From Acidimicrobiia bacterium (GTDB lineage: Bacteria > Actinomycetota > Acidimicrobiia > Acidimicrobiales > AC-14), in the NCBI GenBank assembly GCA_019244985.1, contig JAFASB010000470.1:1-6801 (forward strand): a stretch of 6,801 nucleotides of DNA. The letters are read 5' to 3'. The position numbers were made by a program, and so were the translations under genes. Below the pieces are notes generated by a model, which ran no database searches, was not told the DNA's origin, and was given only the letters and a program-made list of their open reading frames with translations. The first letter of the stretch is position 1, and each line of letters starts with the position of its first letter. Positions 1 through 5,156 of this stretch are shown piece after piece.

Positions 1-1
1 G

Positions 2-367
2 CCGCTGCGCGCTCAGCGGCCCCGGGCGAGCTTCGAGACGTGGTCGTGGTTCTTCATGCGCATCTCGGGCCTGGTGCTGTTGTTCCTTGCCCTCATCCAC
101 TTCGCCATCACCCACATCCTCCACGACGTCGTCGACACCAACTACAACTTCGTCGCCCACCGCTGGCACAACCTGGGCTGGCGCATCTTCGACTGGTCGC
201 TGCTGGCCCTCGCCCTGGCCCACGGCCTCAACGGCCTACGCCTGATCATCGACGACTACGTCCGCGCCCCGGGCAAGCGGGCCGCCACCAAGGCCACGCT
301 CTACACCCTGACCGGCGTCCTCTTCGCATACGGGACGATGGTCATCTTCACGTTCCCCCGCGTCTGA
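2..367 (+). CDS. sdhD: Succinate dehydrogenase membrane anchor subunit SdhD (5' partial)
   Basis: The 3' part of a gene whose start lies before the window; 121 residues are visible, ending at TGA 365-367. The product is the hydrophobic anchor of respiratory complex II, which passes electrons from succinate oxidation to quinone at the cytoplasmic membrane. Three hydrophobic helices are visible. The first follows the FETWSWFFMRISGL stretch (codons about 32-75), typical of the start of helix 1 in actinobacterial SdhD. The second ends in the H-x2-NGLR-x3-DDY signature: His at 221-223 is a candidate haem b ligand region, and Asp-Tyr at 254-259 matches the Asp-Tyr quinone-site pair known in E. coli SdhD. 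The third is followed by the stop. sdhA and sdhB do not follow, so any partners must lie upstream or elsewhere. SdhC is the nearest alternative, but the IDDYVRAP end favours SdhD. Confidence 0.88.
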   Translation, partial: PLRAQRPRASFETWSWFFMRISGLVLLFLALIHFAITHILHDVVDTNYNFVAHRWHNLGWRIFDWSLLALALAHGLNGLRLIIDDYVRAPGKRAATKATLYTLTGVLFAYGTMVIFTFPRV

Positions 368-379
368 TCGACGCCGTTC

Positions 380-399
380 CGCCGGTACGGTGACCGGCG
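380..399 (+). repeat. Perfect inverted repeat abutting the peptidase start codon
   Basis: CGCCGGT (380-386) and ACCGGCG (393-399) are exact reverse complements separated by six bases. They could form a 7-bp GC-rich hairpin ending one base before the ATG at 400. No U-tract follows, so it does not look like an intrinsic terminator of the sdh operon. It occupies the position where a ribosome binding site would lie, and no Shine-Dalgarno sequence is otherwise visible there. It could be a protein-binding operator, a translational block or chance in GC-rich DNA. Confidence 0.35.
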
Positions 400-1761
400 A
401 TGCGCGCACCGGCATCGCGGATGGCTCTGGTCGGTCTCGTCGTCGCTCTCTTTGCAGCCGGGCTGGCCGCCGTGGTCATCCGCGCCGGGGAAGGCGGGGG
501 CGGGAAGCTGACGCGCGCCTCGGCCACCACGTCGAGTTCGGTCACGACCACCATCGCCCCGGCACCGTCGACCACGGCGGCCGGGCCGACCACCACCGCC
601 GCCATCCCGCCGGCGCTGGCGGCGACGTTCTCCCAGATAGAGGCCCAGGTCGCCCAGATCCGCGGCCTGCAGTGGACGGCGCCGCTCGACATTGCGGTGG
701 CCCCCGACGCCGACTTCGTCCGTCAGCTCGACGCCGTCAACCAGCGCGACCTCCATCCCGACCGCCTCGCGGGCGACGGCGAGACGTTGAAGGTGCTGAA
801 GCTGATCCCCTCCGGCACCGACTACGTCAAGACCTACATGAGCCTGCTGGGCGGCGCCGTCCTCGGCTTCTACGACCCCAAGACCAAGAAGCTGTTGGTC
901 CGCGCCAACGGCACGACGCTCACGCCGTATGAGCGCATCACCGTCGCCCACGAGATGCTGCACGCCCTCACCGACCAGCACTTCCAGTTCGGGCCCGCGA
1001 CCTACACCCTCGACGTCCAGGACAAGGAGGAGCAGGGCAGCGGCTACTCGGCGCTGCTCGAGGGCGACGCTCGGCTCATGGAGGCCAACTGGTCGAGCAA
1101 GTTCCTCGGCCAGAGCGAGCGCAACCAGGCGGCCGCCGAGGCCAACAACTCGGCCGGGTTGATCCCGAAGGTGCCGCAGTTCCTCCTCGACTCCCTTTAC
1201 TTCCCGTACACGACCGGCAAGGACTTCGTGGTCTCCCGCTGGCGCGCCGGCGGCTACGACGCCGTCAATGCCGCGTACATGCGGCCGCCCGACTCGACGC
1301 AGGTGATCATCCACCCCGACCTCTACAACGCGGGCAAGACATGGACCGCGCCCGCCCTGCCTGATGTCGCCGGCGCCACCGGCTGCGCGGCGCTGCGCAC
1401 CAACACCCTCGGCGAGTTCGACATGACCGAGCTCCTCCAGGAACACCTCGACCCCTCCGCGGCTGCCGACGCCGCCCAAGGCTGGAACGGCGACACCTTC
1501 GCCACCGTCCGCTGCGGTTCGGCCCGCGGCTTCGTCGACCGGTGGACGGCGCCCGACGCCGGGTCAGCCGGCAAGCTCGCCTCCGCTCTGTCCCAGTGGG
1601 CGGGCGACTGGTCCGGTGGCCACAGCGCTCCCGCGGCCGACGGCCGCTTCTCCGGCCCTTCGGGGGCCGGCCGCATCGTCGTCAAGGGCGCCCAGGTCGA
1701 CCTCGTCCTCGCCGACGATCAGCCGACCGCCGACAAGGTCAGCTCTGCAGTCGGGGACTGA
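400..1761 (+). CDS. Membrane-anchored or secreted gluzincin-like zinc metallopeptidase, uncharacterised
   Basis: A 453-residue protein of no family I can name. Residues 8-27 form a hydrophobic signal peptide or signal anchor after a short positive N-terminus. Residues 42-68 are a Thr/Ser/Ala/Pro-rich linker typical of extracellular actinobacterial proteins. The rest is a soluble domain. It contains H184-E-M-L-H188 in the context ITVAHEMLHALTDQHF, the HExxH motif of zinc peptidases. E221, in SALLEGDARLME, is a good third zinc ligand by analogy with gluzincins, 33 residues after the second His. Two cysteines only (C329, C372) could form an external disulphide. Zinc binding and proteolysis outside the membrane are inferred from these motifs. 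The ATG at 400 lacks a clear ribosome site; an in-frame ATG at 421 is an alternative that keeps the hydrophobic segment. It lies 32 bases after sdhD and may be read from that operon. Confidence 0.8.
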   Translation: MRAPASRMALVGLVVALFAAGLAAVVIRAGEGGGGKLTRASATTSSSVTTTIAPAPSTTAAGPTTTAAIPPALAATFSQIEAQVAQIRGLQWTAPLDIAVAPDADFVRQLDAVNQRDLHPDRLAGDGETLKVLKLIPSGTDYVKTYMSLLGGAVLGFYDPKTKKLLVRANGTTLTPYERITVAHEMLHALTDQHFQFGPATYTLDVQDKEEQGSGYSALLEGDARLMEANWSSKFLGQSERNQAAAEANNSAGLIPKVPQFLLDSLYFPYTTGKDFVVSRWRAGGYDAVNAAYMRPPDSTQVIIHPDLYNAGKTWTAPALPDVAGATGCAALRTNTLGEFDMTELLQEHLDPSAAADAAQGWNGDTFATVRCGSARGFVDRWTAPDAGSAGKLASALSQWAGDWSGGHSAPAADGRFSGPSGAGRIVVKGAQVDLVLADDQPTADKVSSAVGD

Positions 1762-1776
1762 CCGAGCTATGGGGGA

Positions 1777-2118
1777 CTAGGAGGTCGGGTTCTCCCGGGA
1801 CTTGTCGACGGCTTCGAGGCGCTGCAGCACCAGGGCGTCGTCCGCGCTGGACTCGGGGCCGTAGTTCAGGACCAGCGTGCCCTGGCAGTCGCAGTTGGGG
1901 CACTTGAGTGCGGCGATCGCCAGCATGTCGTCGGGGTCGGACGCGCCCTCGGTTCGCGCCAGTGACACCAGCTCGAAGTCTTCGGCCGCGGCCTCGAAGT
2001 GGCAGCTGAAGCACACGATCCGGCCGTCGGGGCGCACGCCGAACTGCGACGTGAAACCGTCGGCCTCATACATGGCGAGAATCTCCGACAGAGACCGGGC
2101 ATCCGAGGCGTAGGTCAC
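1777..2118 (-). CDS. Conserved small zinc-ribbon-like protein, uncharacterised
   Basis: A 113-residue soluble protein with two knuckles, C36-FS-C39 and C73-PN-C76, plus C78, a spacing that suggests one zinc-binding site. The pattern of an N-terminal SLSEILAMYEADGF helix, a QFGVRPDGRIVC strand, an SDPDDMLAIAALKCPNC block and a following LVLNYGP is familiar to me from many short actinobacterial hypothetical proteins. No function is known to me. There is no signal peptide or membrane segment, so it is probably cytoplasmic. The chosen GTG (2118-2116) overlaps the TGA of the topoisomerase gene as GTGA, which suggests coupled translation; no strong Shine-Dalgarno precedes it. An ATG at 2073 is a shorter alternative but would lose part of the conserved helix. 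The gene ends 15 bases from the convergent peptidase gene. Confidence 0.82.
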   Translation of the reverse strand: MTYASDARSLSEILAMYEADGFTSQFGVRPDGRIVCFSCHFEAAAEDFELVSLARTEGASDPDDMLAIAALKCPNCDCQGTLVLNYGPESSADDALVLQRLEAVDKSRENPTS

Positions 2119-3158
2119 GCGGCCCGGACGCTAGCGGCGGGTTCTTGGTCGAGCAGGTCGAGGACGGCCTTCTCGATGGCGCCCTGGGTCGCGACTTGGC
2201 CGAACGACGCGCCCTCCCCGAGCTTGCCGAGCGCCGCGGCGATGGTGACGCCGGCCTCGAAGTGGTCGACGATCCGCGGGTCGACGTAGGACGAACGCAC
2301 GACCGCCGGCGTGTTGCCGAGGTAGTGGGAGACCTCCTTCATGGCTCGCACAATCGCCCGCTTGCGTGCGGTCTTCGACGACGACGCCGGCGCCGACACC
2401 GCCAGGGCGACGGCGGCCAGCACGGTTGCGTTCCACGTGCGGAAGTCCTTGGCCGTGAACTCGTCGCCGGCGATCTCCTTGATGAAGTCGTTGATGTCGT
2501 TCGACCTCACATCGCGCCACCGACCGTCGACCTTGTAGGCGAGCAGCTCGGAACCGCCGCCGCGGCGGCGCTTCAACTGGGAGACGACCTCGTGCACGGC
2601 CGGGTCGACGAGCGACTGGATGCGGCGCTTGCCGCTCTTGGCGACGAAGTCGAACTTGAGCTCGTCGCCGTCGATCGTCACGTGCGACTTCCGGATGGTC
2701 GCCAGCCCGTAGTGCTGGTGCTGCTCGGCGTAGCCCTCGGTGCCGATCCGGAAGAAGCCGAGATCCAAGAGCCGCACCGCGCAGGCCAGGACCCGGTCGC
2801 GGTCCATCGCAGGCCGGGCGAGGCGCTTGACGCATTCGCGCCGGACGCGCGGCAGCGACCGGCCGAACGCCAGCATGTGGTCGAACTTCTCTCGGTCGCG
2901 CCGCTCCCGCCAGACCGGGTGGTAGAGGTACTGGCGACGCCCGGCGGCGTCGGTGCCGACGGCCTGCAGATGGCCGTAGGAGTCGCTGCAGATCCACACG
3001 TCGGTCCACGCGGGCGGGATCGCGAGCGCCCGAAGACGCGCGACGACCTCGGCGTCGGTGACGCGTGCGCCGTTGACGTCGACGTAGGTGAACCCACGCC
3101 CGGCCTTCCGGCGTGAGTAACCCGGGTCGTTGCAGGTCACGCGGCGCAATCGGGGCAT
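2115..3158 (-). CDS. DNA topoisomerase IB (poxvirus/Deinococcus type)
   Basis: A 347-residue type IB topoisomerase, which relaxes positive and negative supercoils through a 3'-phosphotyrosyl intermediate without ATP. The N-terminal domain (about 1-80) begins RLRRVTCNDPGYSRRKAGRG and contains the IPPAW and YLYHPVWR blocks. The catalytic domain (about 85-330) shows R137 (FFRIGTE), K174 (VAKSGK), R240 (KDFRTW), N282 (LGNTPAV) and the nucleophile Y291 (SSYVDP). From memory this is almost the numbering of the Deinococcus radiodurans enzyme, where Asn likewise replaces the His of vaccinia topoisomerase. That match supports the ATG at 3158. A longer reading from TTG at 3191 adds 11 residues with no similarity to the usual start. 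The length is normal for bacterial members. It is the first gene of a two-gene operon with the zinc-ribbon protein and is divergent from the PrsW-like operon. Confidence 0.95.
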   Translation of the reverse strand: MPRLRRVTCNDPGYSRRKAGRGFTYVDVNGARVTDAEVVARLRALAIPPAWTDVWICSDSYGHLQAVGTDAAGRRQYLYHPVWRERRDREKFDHMLAFGRSLPRVRRECVKRLARPAMDRDRVLACAVRLLDLGFFRIGTEGYAEQHQHYGLATIRKSHVTIDGDELKFDFVAKSGKRRIQSLVDPAVHEVVSQLKRRRGGGSELLAYKVDGRWRDVRSNDINDFIKEIAGDEFTAKDFRTWNATVLAAVALAVSAPASSSKTARKRAIVRAMKEVSHYLGNTPAVVRSSYVDPRIVDHFEAGVTIAAALGKLGEGASFGQVATQGAIEKAVLDLLDQEPAASVRAA

Positions 3159-3168
3159 GCCGTAGGCG

Positions 3169-3187
3169 TTCCCGCAGGGGCGGGGAA
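3169..3187 (-). repeat. Imperfect inverted repeat in the topoisomerase leader
   Basis: TTCCCGC (3169-3175) faces GCGGGGAA (3180-3187) across four bases, pairing with a single bulged G. On the minus strand it would form a hairpin ending about 10 bases before the topoisomerase ATG at 3158. It would bury GCGGGAA, the nearest purine-rich stretch that could serve as a ribosome binding site. The repeat is seen directly; a regulatory role is speculative. Confidence 0.25.
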
Positions 3188-3244
3188 TCAATCACCAGGG
3201 CTGTGGGCGACCCGACCTCTGTACGATCCGCCGAGCCGACTGGC

Positions 3245-3251
3245 GAAGGGG
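3245..3251 (+). promoter_or_regulatory. Ribosome binding site deciding the GTG start of the PrsW-like gene
   Basis: GAAGGGG lies four bases before GTG 3256-3258. The spacing is short but acceptable, and no in-frame ATG is available before the first zinc-ribbon cysteines, so this site supports the GTG start. Confidence 0.55.
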
Positions 3252-3255
3252 TGGC

Positions 3256-4422
3256 GTGTCCGAAGGGGCCGGAGGACGGGAGACGACGGGCGACGTCGAG
3301 TGCCCCACCTGCCACGAGCGCGTCCCCTCATTGCCGTTCTGCGTGCGCTGCGGATCGCATCTGTTGCGGGCGGGCGGTGAGCCACACTCGCGTCGGGACC
3401 ACTTCGCGGCGGCGCCCAGTGAGAGCGTCGGCTCCATACGCGTGATCTCCACGCTGTTTCCGCACCTGCCACGCGCCGACATGGAGGGCTTCCGTGTCGC
3501 ACTCGCCCTCGGCACGGCGGTCGTGACGGCGCTGGGGCTTGCCGGGCTGTTTGGTGTGGGCGTCATCGCCGCGGCCGTCCTCGTGCCGCTGCTCTGTGCG
3601 CTCTACATGTACGACGTGGACCTCTACGAGGGCGAGCCTCTGCCCGTCTGGCTGTTCACGGCCCTGTCGGGGGGCGTGTTGGGTGCAGCCATGGGTGTGC
3701 TCATCAGGGCGATCGGGCCCGGGATCTCCATCGGTCCGGGAAGTGGGTTCGGCTCGCGCGTGCTCTTCTACGGGATCGTCGTCCCGTTGGCGGACGGTGT
3801 GCTCCTCCTCGTCGGGCCGCTCGTGCTCCTCCGTCACCGGCTGTTCAACGACGTCCTCGACGGCACCACGTTCGGGGTCACCTCAGGGGTCTGTCTCGTC
3901 GGTGCCCAGACCATCGTCCTGGCCGTGCCGCTGCTCGCCGGCGGCCTGCGACCGGCCGGCGCCGCGTCGGCGTGGGTCTACCGGCTGTTGGAACTGGGCG
4001 TCGCCCTTCCACTGATCGCCGCGGGCGCCGGCGGCGGAACGGCGGCCGCCCTTTGGCTCCGCTTCCGGTCACCCCGACGAGATGAGCGCCGCCTGCGGCG
4101 GTGGGCCCACCCGGTCGTGGCCGGAGGTCTGGGCGCCGCCGCGTTGGTCGGGGCGAGCCTCATCCAGCTGTACGTCCACGGATTGCTCGCTCTCGTGTGC
4201 CTGCTCGTCCTCGCAGCCGTCGCCCTCCTCCTGTTGCGGCTGCTCATCCACTTCGGGCTCCTGCAGGAAGCGTCCGAGATTCCGATCGGCCCCGACATCG
4301 TGTGCGCCAACTGCGGGCACCCCACTCCTCGCCACACCTTCTGTGGGTGGTGCGGGGTCGCCCTCCGCGCCCTCCCCAAGGGCCGCGTGTCGGGCGCCGA
4401 CCGGCTGGACCAGCGCTCATGA
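3256..4422 (+). CDS. PrsW-like polytopic membrane protein with a zinc ribbon at each end, protease motifs degenerate
   Basis: A 388-residue protein. The N-terminus holds a zinc ribbon, C16-PT-C19 and C29-VR-C32, and the C-terminus a second, C350-AN-C353 and C363-GW-C366. Between them (about 79-335) lie some seven or eight hydrophobic segments. YMYDVDLYEGEPLP (117-130) resembles the segment before the first PrsW motif, and FNDVLDGTTFGVTSG (197-211) resembles the DG-x3-G region before the second. PrsW proteases cut membrane proteins such as anti-sigma factors. In my alignment the catalytic EExxK motif falls at PLADGVL (177-183), the FxxxE motif at LVGAQ (214-218), and no HxxxD is found later. 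All three look lost, so this is probably a pseudoprotease. It may be an adaptor or sensor, both ribbons presumably cytoplasmic. Its stop overlaps the next start as ATGA. A different polytopic family is possible. Confidence 0.72.
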   Translation: MSEGAGGRETTGDVECPTCHERVPSLPFCVRCGSHLLRAGGEPHSRRDHFAAAPSESVGSIRVISTLFPHLPRADMEGFRVALALGTAVVTALGLAGLFGVGVIAAAVLVPLLCALYMYDVDLYEGEPLPVWLFTALSGGVLGAAMGVLIRAIGPGISIGPGSGFGSRVLFYGIVVPLADGVLLLVGPLVLLRHRLFNDVLDGTTFGVTSGVCLVGAQTIVLAVPLLAGGLRPAGAASAWVYRLLELGVALPLIAAGAGGGTAAALWLRFRSPRRDERRLRRWAHPVVAGGLGAAALVGASLIQLYVHGLLALVCLLVLAAVALLLLRLLIHFGLLQEASEIPIGPDIVCANCGHPTPRHTFCGWCGVALRALPKGRVSGADRLDQRS

Positions 4423-5156
4423 GCGCGGCGACGGCAACGGCGCCCTACCCGTGGGCGAATTTTCAGCCTCCCGGAGACGCCCGCACCCGGCTGGGCGGGC
4501 GCCACCGCCTGGTTCGGTTCGGGATTCTCCTCGTCGTCATCATCTCCATCGCCGCCTCGGCGACGTCGAGCCTCACGCGCGGCAATGCGCCTCCGCCGTG
4601 CCGGCTGGACGCCCCATGCGCGGCGCCGCCGACCGGGCCGCGCAACTTGGTGGCGACGGTCTGGCGGAGCCGGGATCTCGGGTTCGAGTTCCAATACGAC
4701 GGCGACGTCTTCGAGGTCGCGTCCCAGGACGGGCGGTCGGCCCGCCTGCGTCCGAAGGGCTCGAACTCCGGCGTCGAGCTGGTCGTCGGTGGCGTGCCCG
4801 CTGGCGAAGCCGACCCCGACAAGGCCTTGCGCGATCGGCTGTCGGAGCTGTCGGACCAGATCGTCGGATTGACGCCGGACCAGAATCCCGACACGACGAT
4901 CGTGTCGCCGAGCGTCGGCTACGTGCGTGGTGTAGGCGGGTCCTACCGCGGCACCATCAACGTTCCGCAAGGTCCGTCGACCCCCGTCGTCATCGCGGCG
5001 ATGGCCGCCGGCGACGCCCGCACGACTGCCGTGGTGTCCGTGGTCGTCCCCCTTCCCGCCAGTGGCAGCCCCGAACGCCTGGCCGAGCTCGTCGACGCTG
5101 CCCGACAAGAAGGCGACCTGGCACTGAAGACCTTCAGGTGGAGCGCGCCATCGTGA
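4419..5156 (+). CDS. Bitopic membrane protein with a possible PsbP/Mog1-like outer domain, function unknown
   Basis: A 245-residue protein I do not recognise as a named family. A Pro/Ala-rich cytoplasmic head (1-33, ending in RHRLVR) precedes one membrane helix (about 34-52). A short linker carries C61 and C67, which could pair outside the cell. The outer domain (about 78-245) begins WRSRDLGFEFQYDGDVFEV. That aromatic Gly-Phe-x-Phe-x-Tyr pattern recalls PsbP/Mog1-like domains, but this is a fold guess. No catalytic motif is seen. The ATG at 4419 overlaps the upstream TGA (ATGA) and has no strong Shine-Dalgarno, so translation is probably coupled. The frame stays open upstream to about 4101, but that extension overlaps the PrsW-like gene and reads as Arg/Pro-rich nonsense. 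Its stop in turn overlaps the sedolisin start. Confidence 0.8.
   Translation: MSAATATAPYPWANFQPPGDARTRLGGRHRLVRFGILLVVIISIAASATSSLTRGNAPPPCRLDAPCAAPPTGPRNLVATVWRSRDLGFEFQYDGDVFEVASQDGRSARLRPKGSNSGVELVVGGVPAGEADPDKALRDRLSELSDQIVGLTPDQNPDTTIVSPSVGYVRGVGGSYRGTINVPQGPSTPVVIAAMAAGDARTTAVVSVVVPLPASGSPERLAELVDAARQEGDLALKTFRWSAPS
5136..5143 (+). promoter_or_regulatory. Ribosome binding site deciding the sedolisin start
   Basis: AGGTGGAG lies inside the end of the preceding gene, nine bases before GTG 5153-5155, an ideal distance. It argues for that start over the in-frame GTG at 5138, which lies inside the site itself. Confidence 0.6.

Larger units (their letters stand above)
3159..3255. promoter_or_regulatory. 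Divergent promoter region between topoisomerase and PrsW-like operons
   Basis: This 97-base gap is the only place in the window where both flanking operons can start, so both promoters probably lie here or reach into the coding ends. On the plus strand TACGAT at 3222-3227 is a passable -10 box, placing a start of transcription about 20 bases before the GTG at 3256, but no good -35 hexamer stands 16-18 bases upstream. On the minus strand the only AT-richer stretch is around 3185-3194. The promoter boxes are guesses; the regional call rests on gene arrangement. Confidence 0.45.

Noticed and set aside
523..603. The Thr/Ser/Ala/Pro-rich region as a nucleotide repeat array
   Set aside because: The DNA units are not regular. 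This is an amino-acid-biased linker, typical of exported actinobacterial proteins.
301..1479. A 392-codon minus-strand open frame opposite sdhD and the zinc peptidase
   Set aside because: It spans two genes and the gap between them, and its product is low-complexity and Arg/Gly-rich. The plus frames show a real SdhD end and an HExxH protein.
1762..1776. A shared terminator between the convergent peptidase and zinc-ribbon genes
   Set aside because: The 15-base gap holds no inverted repeat with a T-run on either strand. Termination is probably factor-dependent or unseen.
2145..3116. A 323-codon plus-strand open frame opposite topoisomerase IB
   Set aside because: The minus strand carries all five topoisomerase catalytic residues. 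The plus product has no recognisable motif and is the usual high-GC mirror frame.
3159..3191. An 11-residue N-terminal extension of topoisomerase IB from TTG 3191
   Set aside because: The added residues do not resemble the family start. The ATG at 3158 gives catalytic numbering close to that of the characterised bacterial enzyme.
4101..4418. An in-frame upstream extension of the bitopic protein gene
   Set aside because: It lies wholly inside the PrsW-like gene in another frame and reads as Arg/Pro-rich shadow. The ATGA junction at 4419 gives a natural start.
3978..5108. A 376-codon minus-strand open frame across the PrsW-like and bitopic genes
   Set aside because: It has an Arg/Ala/Pro-rich composition with no domain, and it crosses two plus-strand genes with clear membrane and cysteine patterns.
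5138..5152. An earlier GTG start for the sedolisin
   Set aside because: It lies within the AGGTGGAG ribosome site that is well spaced for GTG 5153, and it would put MERAIV before an already complete signal peptide.
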